Shown here: positions 7,635 to 14,976 of the stretch, in pieces
Layout of the letters: each line of letters begins with the position of its first letter
Position numbering within the stretch: position 1 is the first letter of the stretch
Assembly (NCBI GenBank): GCA_013824055.1
Contig: PNNE01000317.1
Location: 1-24,581, forward strand
DNA: 24,581 nucleotides
Source of the DNA: Rhodobacter sp.
Lineage (GTDB): Bacteria > Pseudomonadota > Alphaproteobacteria > Rhodobacterales > Rhodobacteraceae
Direction of reading: 5' to 3'
Notes under the pieces: model-generated
Databases searched by the model: none
Told to the model about the DNA's origin: nothing
Seen by the model: only the letters and a program-made list of their open reading frames with translations
Made by a program: the position numbers and the translations under genes

Positions 7635-7883
7635 ATGATCGGGTATCCAGAGGCACCCAGGGCGTGGTGGCTTACCCGCGGCATGGCGCGGATTTCCGGG
7701 GTCAACCTGCCGCGCGCCGTGGTCGAAGGCTGGCTGCAGCGCGACGAGCTTGAGCATCTGATCATCCGCTGTGCCGCCTGTGGCCGCGGCGCGGAATGCG
7801 AACGGTGGTTGGTCAGGTCCGGTCCGGCGCATGCGATGCCGGACTTTTGCCCGAACAAGGCCGGGATCGAGGCTCTGGGCTAG
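7635..7883 (+). CDS. DUF6455 family protein
   Basis: This 82-residue cytoplasmic protein has four cysteines, C46 and C49 (RCAACG), C55 (ECERWL) and C72 (FCPNK), spaced as expected for a small metal site. The MARISGVNLPRAVVEGWL stretch (17-34) and the ending FCPNKAGIEAL are typical of DUF6455, a family I associate with Rhodobacterales and without assigned function. ATG 7635 is set by AGGAGG (7622-7627). Upstream in-frame ATGs lack ribosome sites and overlap the FNR-like box. The FNR box before it and the strong terminator after it make it a single-gene unit. Together with the cysteines, this suggests a role in low-oxygen or redox metabolism; that is inference. Confidence 0.85.
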   Translation: MIGYPEAPRAWWLTRGMARISGVNLPRAVVEGWLQRDELEHLIIRCAACGRGAECERWLVRSGPAHAMPDFCPNKAGIEALG

Positions 7884-7927
7884 GTGCACTTCACTCGGCG
7901 CCCCGTCGACACGGGTGCCGGGGTGAC

Positions 7928-7969
7928 CGGGGCGGTGGACCAACCCCTCTGGTCCGCCGCCCCGCTTTT
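7928..7969 (+). terminator. rho-independent terminator after DUF6455 gene
   Basis: The arms CGGGGCGGTGGACCA (7928-7942) and TGGTCCGCCGCCCCG (7950-7964) pair over 15 positions with a single G-U pair. The loop is seven bases, and CTTTT follows. It lies 45 bases after the DUF6455 stop and 16 bases before the next start. Confidence 0.85.
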
Positions 7970-7984
7970 CCCGGGAAGTCTGCG

Positions 7985-8575
7985 ATGATCGTCCTGGAAG
8001 ACCTCATCCGAGACCGCGGGTCGCGTTATGCCGCTGCAGCCGGCTCGGTGCGCTCGAAGGCCGAGATCGAGGCGTTTCTGACCACGCTTCGCCGCCGTCG
8101 CAAGTTCGACAAGGCCACGCATCATTCCTGGGCGGCGCTTCTGGCCGACAGCGGCCCCTTGAAGAACGACGACGGCGAGGCCGGGGCCGGCGCGGTGATC
8201 CTGAAGATGCTGGAGCGTGAGGCCGTGCCTGACCGCATCGTCGTCGTCACCCGCTGGTATGGCGGCGTCCACCTTGGCGGCGACCGTTTCGCCCATATCG
8301 TCAGCTGCACCCGCGCGGCCCTGGCGGCGCTTCGCGACCAGGGCCGTCCGGGGCGCTTGGCGCTGGCCCTGCGCGGGGCTAACCTGACCCGAAACGGGGA
8401 GGGGACGGATGCGCGACGCGCTGCGGGCCGAGGCACGGCGGTTTGCCAATACTGTGATCTGGTCATGGGCGGGCTTTCGTGCTGCCTGGGCCACGGAAAA
8501 GACGCTGCGGCAATGGACCCTGGCCAATGTGCTCTCCGCCGCGCTGGCCTTCACGCTGGACCTGGCCCCCGGTGA
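7985..8575 (+). CDS. IMPACT/YigZ family protein with extended C-terminal frame
   Basis: Residues 1 to about 120 form one complete IMPACT (UPF0029) N-terminal domain: FDKATHHSWAALL, KNDDGEAGAGAVILKML and VVVTRWYGGVHLGGDRF. E. coli YigZ is the best-known bacterial member, and eukaryotic IMPACT regulates Gcn2. The bacterial role is unclear, perhaps linked to translation. The frame then runs on to 8573-8575, overlapping dgkA by 167 bases. The last 55 residues or so (RRAAGRGTAVCQYC onward) look like a shadow of the dgkA frame. Stops lie in the other two frames at 8380-8382 (TAA) and 8385-8387 (TGA), just before the dgkA ribosome site, so a small indel may have removed the natural stop. The true end is uncertain. 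Confidence 0.75.
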   Translation: MIVLEDLIRDRGSRYAAAAGSVRSKAEIEAFLTTLRRRRKFDKATHHSWAALLADSGPLKNDDGEAGAGAVILKMLEREAVPDRIVVVTRWYGGVHLGGDRFAHIVSCTRAALAALRDQGRPGRLALALRGANLTRNGEGTDARRAAGRGTAVCQYCDLVMGGLSCCLGHGKDAAAMDPGQCALRRAGLHAGPGPR

Positions 8576-8771
8576 ACGTGCCCTGATCCTGGCGCTGGGC
8601 CTGCTGATCCTTGCGGCGGAACTGATCAACACCGCCGTCGAAGTGCTGGTGGACATGGTCTCTCCCGGCCTGGACCCGCGGGCGAAGAAGGCCAAGGATT
8701 GCGGCTCGGCCTGCGTGGCGCTTGCGGTCGTCGCGGCGGGGGTGGCCTGGGGGGTGGTGCTGCTGGGGTAG
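8409..8771 (+). CDS. dgkA: diacylglycerol kinase
   Basis: This 120-residue integral membrane enzyme phosphorylates diacylglycerol with ATP to phosphatidic acid, recycling lipid at the inner membrane. It has three predicted membrane helices after an amphipathic start, as in the E. coli homotrimer. Active-site residues are all visible: E71, N74 and E78 in AELINTAVEVLVD, D82, and K96-D97 in KKAKDCGSA, each offset by two from the E. coli enzyme. GGGGAGGGG at 8396-8404 is a strong ribosome site for ATG 8409. The gene starts inside the extended frame of the IMPACT protein and probably shares its transcript. The 108 bases after it hold no recognisable element. Confidence 0.93.
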   Translation: MRDALRAEARRFANTVIWSWAGFRAAWATEKTLRQWTLANVLSAALAFTLDLAPGERALILALGLLILAAELINTAVEVLVDMVSPGLDPRAKKAKDCGSACVALAVVAAGVAWGVVLLG

Positions 8772-8879
8772 GAAACGGACGCCGTCTGCGCCGGTTGTCT
8801 GGAAAACCCCCAAGACTGAAGGGCCTTCCGATGCAACGCGCCCCTTCGCCGACCGCGCCCGCCAGCGGCGCACCCGCAA

Positions 8880-9269
8880 CTACTGCGGTGTCCCCGGATC
8901 GGCCGGGCCCCGGTTGCCCTGCCGACGCAGATGCGCACGGTAAAGCAGCGGAGCGGCCACGCGGTCATACAGGACTTCGGTGACTTGCCGGACCAGGGGC
9001 CAGTCCGTCACTCTGGCAAGCCAGCGCCACCGCGGCATCGCAGACCAGAGCGCACGGAAAGCGGGCATGCCTGACAGCACCCGACCGTCCTGCCAGACAT
9101 GCAGCTGCCGCGCGGCCCGGTCTGGCGTCAGCCCCCAATCCTCGGCCCGGTCGATCCCGTCGAAGCGGATCGGCAACCCGTCCGCCACAGCGCGGCGGCG
9201 GTAGGCGTCGATCTCGAACCGGCAGACCGGGCAGGTCTCGTTGTAAAGGACGCGGGTTTCCTGGGTCAT
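8880..9269 (-). CDS. DCC-family thiol-disulfide oxidoreductase-like protein (DUF393)
   Basis: This 129-residue protein is of the DUF393/DCC family, named for the Asp-x-x-Cys-x-x-Cys region. Here the start reads VLYNETCPVCRFEIDAYRRR, with the redox pair at C13 and C16 and Asn instead of the usual Asp in the DCC position. Downstream LWSAMPRWRWLARVTDWPLVRQVTEVLYDRVA is typical of the family. A thioredoxin-like fold is assumed, and the reaction is unknown. It lies 50 bases after rimO on the same strand, so both may be on one transcript. A link to the iron-sulfur enzyme RimO is conceivable but unsupported. Confidence 0.85.
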   Translation of the reverse strand: MTQETRVLYNETCPVCRFEIDAYRRRAVADGLPIRFDGIDRAEDWGLTPDRAARQLHVWQDGRVLSGMPAFRALWSAMPRWRWLARVTDWPLVRQVTEVLYDRVAAPLLYRAHLRRQGNRGPADPGTPQ

Positions 9270-9319
9270 GCCTGCCAGATAGCACGCGGCGGATCAAGTC
9301 AGGCGACAGCGTGACGCAG

Positions 9320-10714
9320 TCACACCAGCCGTCCCCAAAGATCATATTCCCCGGCCTCGTCCACCTCGACCTTGACGATGTCGCCGGGGGTCAGGCCCTC
9401 GAAGCCTTCGTCGATGAAAAGGTTGCCGTCGATTTCCGGCGCATCGGCCCTGGTGCGGCAGGTGGCGCCGTCCTCGTCGACGTCATCGACGATCACCTCT
9501 AGCACTTTTCCAACCTTTGCGGCCAGTTTTGCCGCCGAAATGGCCTGGGCTCTTTCCATGAAGCGATCATAGCGATCCTGCTTCACTTCTGCCGGCACGT
9601 GGTCGGGCAGGTCGTTCGACCGGGCACCGGCGACGTTCTCGTACTGGAAGCAGCCGACGCGATCCAGCTGGGCCTCGTCCAGCCAGTCGAGAAGGGTCTG
9701 GAATTCGGCCTCGGTCTCGCCAGGATAGCCGACGATGAAGGTCGAGCGCAGGGTCAGGTCGGGGGCGACAGCGCGCCAGGCGGCGATTTCGTCCAGCGTC
9801 CGGGCCGCGGCGGCGGGACGTGCCATGCGCTTCAGCACCTCGGGGTGGGCGTGCTGGAAGGGGATGTCGAGATAGGGCAGCACGAGGCCTTCGGCCATCA
9901 GCGGGATCAGGTCGCGGACATGGGGGTAGGGGTAGACGTAGTGCAGCCGCACCCAGGCGCCCAGTTTCCCCATCTCGCGCGCCAGGTCGGTGATATGGGC
10001 GCGCACTTCGCCACCCTTCCAGGGCGACAGGTCATGCTTGCGGTCCACACCATAGGCCGAGGTGTCCTGGCTGATGACCAGAAGCTCGCGCACCCCGGCC
10101 TCGACCAGCTTTTCGGCCTCACGCAGCACGGCATGTGCCGGGCGAGAGACGAGCCGACCGCGCATGTCGGGGATGATGCAGAACTTGCACTTGTGGTTGC
10201 AACCCTCGGAAATCTTGAGATAGCTGTAGTGGCGCGGCGTCAGGGAAACCCCGGTTGCGGGCAGCAGGTCGATGAAGGGATCGGGCGCAGGGGGCACGGC
10301 CCCGTGAACGGCATCCAGCACCGCCTCGTACTGATGCGGTCCGGTCACGGCCAACACCTTCGGATGCGCGCCGGTGATGAATTCGGGGTCCGCCCCCAGG
10401 CAGCCGGTCACGATCACCCGGCCATTTTCCTGCAAGGCCTCGCCGATCGCCTCAAGGCTTTCGGCCTTGGCGCTGTCGAGAAAGCCGCAGGTGTTCACGA
10501 TCACCGCGTCGGCCCCCTTGTAATCGGGGCTGATCGCATAGCCCTCGGCCCGAAGGCGCGTCAGGATGCGTTCGCTGTCGACCAGCGCCTTGGGGCAGCC
10601 AAGGCTGACCATGCCGATGGTCGGCTGGGCCCTTCCATCAGATCGGGCGCGCCGGGTGTCAGGCACCAGGGCACGGGCAAGGTCGGGGCGAAGGAGCGGC
10701 GGGTTTTCTGACAT
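9320..10714 (-). CDS. rimO: ribosomal protein uS12 methylthiotransferase RimO
   Basis: This 464-residue radical-SAM enzyme adds a methylthio group to the conserved aspartate of ribosomal protein S12. All three domains are present. The N-terminal UPF0004 domain has C40, C76 and C105 (SLGCPKALVDSE, NTCGFLDSAK, VTGCLG) binding the auxiliary 4Fe-4S cluster. The radical-SAM core has C171, C175 and C178 in EGCNHKCKFCIIPDMRG. The C-terminal TRAM domain ends in DLWGRLV. The phrases LGCPKALVDSE and HYVYPYPH separate it from MiaB. ATG 10714 has AGGG five bases upstream. On the same strand, TATAGG lies so close to the ATG that the transcript could be very short-leadered. The 140-bp gap to the divergent asmA-like gene holds both control regions. 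Confidence 0.95.
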   Translation of the reverse strand: MSENPPLLRPDLARALVPDTRRARSDGRAQPTIGMVSLGCPKALVDSERILTRLRAEGYAISPDYKGADAVIVNTCGFLDSAKAESLEAIGEALQENGRVIVTGCLGADPEFITGAHPKVLAVTGPHQYEAVLDAVHGAVPPAPDPFIDLLPATGVSLTPRHYSYLKISEGCNHKCKFCIIPDMRGRLVSRPAHAVLREAEKLVEAGVRELLVISQDTSAYGVDRKHDLSPWKGGEVRAHITDLAREMGKLGAWVRLHYVYPYPHVRDLIPLMAEGLVLPYLDIPFQHAHPEVLKRMARPAAAARTLDEIAAWRAVAPDLTLRSTFIVGYPGETEAEFQTLLDWLDEAQLDRVGCFQYENVAGARSNDLPDHVPAEVKQDRYDRFMERAQAISAAKLAAKVGKVLEVIVDDVDEDGATCRTRADAPEIDGNLFIDEGFEGLTPGDIVKVEVDEAGEYDLWGRLV

Positions 10715-10854
10715 GGGCGCCCTATACTCTGCGCCGACCGGTCTGGAAAGCCCGCCCTCTCGGCCATTTGATGCCAGTCCGGTCCCCCCGACTTGGCATC
10801 CTGCCGCCCGCAGGCTTAGACTTGGGCAAAACAAGAAAATCCGAGGAGTTGAGC

Positions 10855-12861
10855 ATGCGCTGGATCGTCCGGGTCGGGGTTACGCTGGCTGTGCTTCTGG
10901 TCCTGGGCCTGGGGCTGAGCGCGATGGTGCCTGCCGAGCGGGTGGCCCAGGCGGTCTCCTCGCAGTTCGAGGCGATGACCGGGCGCAAGATGCAGCTGGA
11001 GGGCGAGGTCTCGCCCCGGCTCTGGCCCTCGCTTGGCATCTCGACCGGGCCGGTCAGCATCGCCAATGCCGATTGGGCGGAAAGCGACCAGCCGTTGTTC
11101 CAGGCGCAGGGCCTGTCCATCGACGTGAACTTCGGCGCGCTGTTCGGGGGCGAGGTGAAGATCCTCGGCCTTGCCGCCGACCGGCCAGAGATCAACCTGG
11201 AACGCAATGCCGAGGGCGAGGCGAACTGGGTCTTCGCGGCCGGAACCGGGGGCGGCGCGGGCTCGGTCCCGGCTCCGGCCACGGGGTTCACGCTGGACGA
11301 CGGCACGATCAGCGGCGGCGTCATCCGCTATGTCGACCGCCAGTCGGGCCGCGAGATCGCGCTGGACGCGGTGGATGCGACCCTGGCAATCCCGGATTTC
11401 TCGGGTCCCTTCACCTTGACGGCCAGGGGCCTGTCCGGCGGGCAGGCGGTGGCGCTGGACCTGACGGGCGGGGTCTTTTCCGCCTTTGCGCTGGGCCGGG
11501 TGGTGCCGGTCACGGCGACCTTGACGGCGGGCGGCACGAAGCTCGGTTTCGACGGTCGCGGCGGCTATGCGCCGGTGGTTGCCGAGGGCGCGCTTGTCGC
11601 CGACCTTGCCGATCTGCCGGCTCTGGGCGCGCTGACGGGGTCGGATCTGTCGCGCCCGCAACCCGGTCTGGGCCACGACAGGCTGCGGATTGCCGGCACC
11701 CTGACGCTGGACGGCACCGGTGCGGCCTTCCTGCGCGGGGCCGAGATCGTCATGGACGCAAACCAGCTGAAGGGCGACCTGGACCTGCTGCCCGGCGATG
11801 CGCGCCCCTTGCTGAAAGGCACGCTGGTCGCGGGTCCCATCGTGCTCGCCACCGGCCCCGAAGGCGAGATGGGCGGGGGCCAGGCCGGCGGGATGGAGGC
11901 CGCGGGCTGGCCCGAGGGCGAGATCGACGTCTCGGCCCTGGGCACGCTGGATGCCGAGGTCGCGCTGTCGGCGCCCTCGATCGACCTGGGCGTGCTGAAA
12001 CTTGGCCAGACCCGTGCACTGGTGACGGTGGACCGCGCCCGCGCGGTGATCGACATCCGCGAGATGCAGGCCTACAACGGCCAGGTCTCCGGCGATTTCG
12101 TGGTGAACGGGCGCGGCGGGCTGTCGGTCGGCGGTCGGCTTGCCTTCGCGGGCCTGCAGACCCAGCCCTTGCTGACCGATCTTGCGGGCTGGGACCGGCT
12201 GGTCTCGACCGCCGATGCCGAGCTGGAGTTCCTTGGCGTCGGCAATTCCGTCGATGCGATCATGAAAAGCCTGGAAGGCAAGGGTGCGCTGGAACTGGGC
12301 CGGGGCGAGCTGCGCGGGCTGGACATCGCCGGGATGCTGCGGACCCTGGACCCCGGCTTTGTCGGCGAGGGGCAGAAGACCGCGTTCGACGGCCTTGCCG
12401 GGACCTTTACCATCGCCGGGGGCGTGCTGACCAACAACGACCTCAAGCTTGTCGCCCCTCATGTCACCGCCTCGGGGTCGGGCGAGCTTGGCCTGGGCGA
12501 GCGCAGGCTGGACTACCGCCTGCGGCCCACCGCGCTGGCGGCCGAGGATGGGACCGGCGGGGTGATGGTGCCCTTGCTCATCACCGGACCCTGGGCCGAC
12601 CCCAGCTTCCGGCTGGACCTGGAATCCATCGCCCGCGAGAAGATGGAGGCCGAGGCCAAGGCCGTGGCCGAGCGTCTGGAGCAAGAGGCCAAGGCCGCCG
12701 AAGCCGCCGCCAGGGCCGAGCTGGAACAGCGCCTGCGCGAGGAGTTGGGCGTCGAGGTTGCGCCCGACCAAAGCCTGGGCGATGCGGCCAGGGACGCGGC
12801 GACGCAGGCGCTGGAAGATCAGGCCGTGCGGGCGCTGGAAGAGATCCTGAACGGGAACTGA
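10855..12861 (+). CDS. AsmA family protein
   Basis: This 668-residue protein has one N-terminal membrane anchor (residues 1-24) and a large periplasmic beta-rich region. Its start, MVPAERVAQAVSSQFEAMTGRKMQLEGEVSPRLWPSLGIS, and the later DFSGPFTL and LAADRPEINLERNAEGEANW stretches are typical of AsmA. AsmA-like proteins affect outer-membrane assembly and are thought to carry phospholipids between membranes. Residues about 593-640 are an alanine/glutamate-rich coiled coil (MEAEAKAVAERLEQEAKAAE), likely a flexible tail. ATG 10855 follows GAGGAG (10843-10848). The gene stands alone, divergent from rimO and ending at a terminator shared with gcrA. Confidence 0.9.
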   Translation: MRWIVRVGVTLAVLLVLGLGLSAMVPAERVAQAVSSQFEAMTGRKMQLEGEVSPRLWPSLGISTGPVSIANADWAESDQPLFQAQGLSIDVNFGALFGGEVKILGLAADRPEINLERNAEGEANWVFAAGTGGGAGSVPAPATGFTLDDGTISGGVIRYVDRQSGREIALDAVDATLAIPDFSGPFTLTARGLSGGQAVALDLTGGVFSAFALGRVVPVTATLTAGGTKLGFDGRGGYAPVVAEGALVADLADLPALGALTGSDLSRPQPGLGHDRLRIAGTLTLDGTGAAFLRGAEIVMDANQLKGDLDLLPGDARPLLKGTLVAGPIVLATGPEGEMGGGQAGGMEAAGWPEGEIDVSALGTLDAEVALSAPSIDLGVLKLGQTRALVTVDRARAVIDIREMQAYNGQVSGDFVVNGRGGLSVGGRLAFAGLQTQPLLTDLAGWDRLVSTADAELEFLGVGNSVDAIMKSLEGKGALELGRGELRGLDIAGMLRTLDPGFVGEGQKTAFDGLAGTFTIAGGVLTNNDLKLVAPHVTASGSGELGLGERRLDYRLRPTALAAEDGTGGVMVPLLITGPWADPSFRLDLESIAREKMEAEAKAVAERLEQEAKAAEAAARAELEQRLREELGVEVAPDQSLGDAARDAATQALEDQAVRALEEILNGN

Positions 12862-12882
12862 CCCAAGGGCAAAGACCCGACG

Positions 12883-12914
12883 GAAAAGCCGGCGCCCGGC
12901 GGCACCGGCTTTTC
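12883..12914. terminator. bidirectional rho-independent terminator between asmA-like gene and gcrA
   Basis: The perfect 10-bp arms GAAAAGCCGG (12883-12892) and CCGGCTTTTC (12905-12914) enclose a 12-base loop. The T-run inside the right arm, and its mirror on the other strand, let it serve both convergent genes. It starts 22 bases after the AsmA stop and 20 bases beyond the gcrA stop. Confidence 0.8.
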
Positions 12915-12933
12915 GATTCCGCGCTGGACGGCC

Positions 12934-13542
12934 TTACCGGCGCCGGTCGCGCCGGGCGCTCATCGGCTGGAAGGCGACGCCGACATGGGCCTCGCAATAG
13001 GGTTTGCCGGGCAGGCTGGGCAGGCCGCAGAACCAGAAGTCTTCGGTCGCCGGGTCGCCGATCGGCCATTTGCAGGTCCGCTCGGTCAGCTCCATCAGCG
13101 TCAGCTTGCGGGCGCGTTTCTCCACCTCGCGGACCGAGGCCAATGCCTCGGGGCTGATCTCGTTCAGGCTGGGCTGCGGCGGCAGCGGCTGGCCGGCCGG
13201 AACAATCGCCTTGCGGACCGGAAGCGGCATCACGTTGTTGGCCGGAGGCGCTGCGGCAGCCGCCGGAGCAGCCGGACGCGGCGTCTCGGCGCGCGGGGCC
13301 GCGGGGGCCGGGTCGGGCCGGGATGCGGGCTCGGGCTTGGCGGCCTGCACCGGGGCCGGGGCCGAAGCACCCTCTTCCTCTTCGTCCTTGCCGCCCACCC
13401 GGTTCGACAGGCCAAGGCGATGAACCTTGCCGATCACCGCATTGCGGGTGACACCACCCAGCTCCTTGGCGATCTGGCTGGCCGACTGGCCTTCGTTCCA
13501 CATGCGCTTGAGCGTCTCGACACGCTCGTCCGTCCAGGACAT
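12934..13542 (-). CDS. gcrA: GcrA cell cycle regulator
   Basis: GcrA works with sigma70 at promoters carrying CcrM-methylated GANTC sites and is confined to alphaproteobacteria. This 202-residue copy has the conserved N-terminal DNA-binding helix-turn-helix, MSWTDERVETLKRMW and QSASQIAKELGGVTRNAVIGKVHRLGLS (20-46). An acidic then proline/alanine-rich linker (about 52-115) follows. The C-terminal block has LTLMELTERTCKWPIGDP, FWFCGLPSLPGKPYCEAHVGVAFQP, whose cysteines and histidine suggest a metal site or the sigma70-contacting domain. ATG 13542 is the only sensible start. No ccrM or ctrA lies nearby. The linker is longer than in compact homologues, as is usual in high-GC members. Confidence 0.95.
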   Translation of the reverse strand: MSWTDERVETLKRMWNEGQSASQIAKELGGVTRNAVIGKVHRLGLSNRVGGKDEEEEGASAPAPVQAAKPEPASRPDPAPAAPRAETPRPAAPAAAAAPPANNVMPLPVRKAIVPAGQPLPPQPSLNEISPEALASVREVEKRARKLTLMELTERTCKWPIGDPATEDFWFCGLPSLPGKPYCEAHVGVAFQPMSARRDRRR

Positions 13543-13573
13543 CCCGATCTCCGCCTGTCTTGAATATCCGGGC

Positions 13574-13603
13574 AGTGTATCCGTCCGGGGCAGGGGGCCG
13601 CAA
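13574..13603 (-). promoter_or_regulatory. candidate sigma70-type promoter for gcrA
   Basis: On the minus strand TTGCGG (13603-13598) and TACACT (13579-13574) are 18 bases apart. This puts transcript start near 13567, about 25 bases before the ATG. Matches are moderate, and no CtrA full site (TTAA-N7-TTAA) was seen in this gap. Confidence 0.35.
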
Positions 13604-13709
13604 GGGTGGCTCTTGCGATTGCCCGTTCAGGGCCTGGTCGCGTCCGATTCGGCCATGACTCCGCCGATCCCCCGCCGATCATCGAGATGCCGGCGTCGAT
13701 CTGCGCCGG

Positions 13710-14636
13710 CTAATGCCGCAAGGCGCGCGCTTCGGCGTTGCGCACGATCGGAAAGGCCGCCCTGCGCCGCAAGAGCTCGGCCTCCGGGACCACTGCATTC
13801 AGCGCAGCCCGCTCTGCCGCAGTCAGCCCCGACAGGCCCCTTTCGCCGGGGTGAAAGCTTTCCGACTGCGCCCCGTCGGCCAGAAGTATCTCGTGCCGGT
13901 CGCAGAGCAGCAGCACGTAGTCGACGCCCGCAGCAGGCAGGACCACCCGCGCCGCACGGTCGTCGGCCAGCGCCTGCGCGGCGACCAGCACCCGGTCCTC
14001 GCCGAAATAGACCTCGGCCCGCCAGTCGTCGATCAGCATCCGCTGCTGCGCCGAGACCACCAGCGGCCGCGTGTTGCCCACCGTTCCCGCCGCGAACTCC
14101 ACCGGCCGCAGCGAGGGGTGCGCCAGCAGCTCCAGCGCCGAGACCCGCCGCCGCCCGACCCAGCACAGCGGCCGCGAGCCATTGGACAGCGTCGTCACCG
14201 CCTCGCCCGTGGTCAGCGTCTCGACTGGCCGGGGACCATCGGGCGTGTCGATCAGCGTGCCTGTCGCATAGGCCGCAAGCCCCTCGACCGGGGCAGCCGT
14301 GTCGCTGGCCAAGACCGCGGCGTCCCAGGGACCGGCCACGGCGACGGCCACCGCCTTCCCGCCGATCCGCACCAGAAACAGCCCCGCGCGACCTGGCACC
14401 GGCTCGATGGCGACCCGCAGCTCTGCGGCGTGGCGCACCCCGGCCAGTGCTGCGGGTTCCGCCAGCGCCAGGCCTTCCGCACCAGGATCCAGGACCAGGT
14501 CCACCGCCTCGGCCCTGGGGGCAAGCGCGGGGGCCTGTTCGGCCAGCCGCAGCGCCCAGCCCCGACCGGCAGCTGCCCGTGGCAGCAGCACATCGTCCAG
14601 CGCGTAGACGCCGACAGTGATGCGTTCCGCAACCAT
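13710..14636 (-). CDS. Hint-domain (Hint_2 type) protein, catalytic residues replaced
   Basis: This 308-residue protein contains a Hedgehog/intein-type Hint domain at about residues 118-262: ATGTLIDTPDGPRPVETLTT, PLCWVGRRRVS, RPLVVSAQQRMLIDDW and VYFGEDRVLVAAQAL. In catalytic relatives the block begins C-F-x-x-GT and later reads SPQHR. Here the Cys position is A122 and the His position is Q198 (SAQQR), so self-processing is probably lost. The first 115 residues form an alanine-rich domain I do not recognise. Such proteins are common in Rhodobacterales, often beside repeat toxins or adhesins, but none occurs here. It is not an intein, because no host protein is interrupted. It may be a structural or binding remnant. 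Confidence 0.8.
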   Translation of the reverse strand: MVAERITVGVYALDDVLLPRAAAGRGWALRLAEQAPALAPRAEAVDLVLDPGAEGLALAEPAALAGVRHAAELRVAIEPVPGRAGLFLVRIGGKAVAVAVAGPWDAAVLASDTAAPVEGLAAYATGTLIDTPDGPRPVETLTTGEAVTTLSNGSRPLCWVGRRRVSALELLAHPSLRPVEFAAGTVGNTRPLVVSAQQRMLIDDWRAEVYFGEDRVLVAAQALADDRAARVVLPAAGVDYVLLLCDRHEILLADGAQSESFHPGERGLSGLTAAERAALNAVVPEAELLRRRAAFPIVRNAEARALRH

Positions 14637-14976
14637 GTCCGCCCGAAGTCTCCGGTGTTCCTGTCGCCCTGTTCCCGAGACCGTCGGCCCCGTCGTCCCC
14701 TGATCCTGCCTTGCCAGCCTTTACAGGTCATTTCCAGCAAAAACGCCACGCCATCGGCCCGGCGAATCCGCTTTACCCGGTGACGACTTCCGGCTATCCG
14801 GACGGCATGACCACCGCGACCCGCCATATCCTCGCCTTGCGCCGACGCCCTAGCGTCTGACGCCGCACCCGCTGGTCCCGGCGCGCGCCTAGCGCCACCC
14901 TCCGCTCCCCTTCGCTTCCGTTGACTCCCGGCCAGCCGTCAGGCACCCATTGGCCTTCACCTGCAAGGACATGCCC
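14637..14976. other. 340-bp gap between Hint gene and argD
   Basis: This is the longest stretch without an established gene. It holds a 17-codon open frame (14807-14860) with arginine codons. A hairpin GACGC-CCTA-GCGTC lies at 14844-14857, and its right arm can alternatively pair with ACGC at 14860-14863. A further GC hairpin is at 14880-14896, and the heptamer CCTAGCG is repeated at 14849 and 14888. The arrangement resembles an attenuator leader for arg genes. No T-run terminator was found, so this stays tentative. Confidence 0.4.
14807..14860 (+). CDS. possible arginine-rich leader peptide upstream of argD
   Basis: ATG 14807 opens a 17-residue frame ending LALRRRPSV, with three consecutive arginine codons (CGC CGA CGC) plus one earlier CGC. 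It sits 116 bases before argD, an arginine-synthesis gene. Weak promoter-like hexamers TTTACC and TATCCG, 17 bases apart, end just before the ATG. The transcript could therefore start at or near the ATG, as reported for some alphaproteobacterial trp leaders. Arginine codons are common by chance in GC-rich DNA, so evidence is thin. Confidence 0.22.
   Translation: MTTATRHILALRRRPSV

Noticed and set aside
10816..12771. Long open frame antisense to the AsmA-like gene
   Set aside because: Its composition is that of a GC-rich shadow frame, with no recognisable domain; the plus-strand gene has clear family features.
13710..14636. Intein
   Set aside because: The Hint domain is not embedded in a host protein and lacks the splicing residues.
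14921..14949. argD promoter with TTGACT as -35 box
   Set aside because: No acceptable -10 hexamer at 16-18 bases spacing, and transcript start would fall at or beyond the ribosome site.
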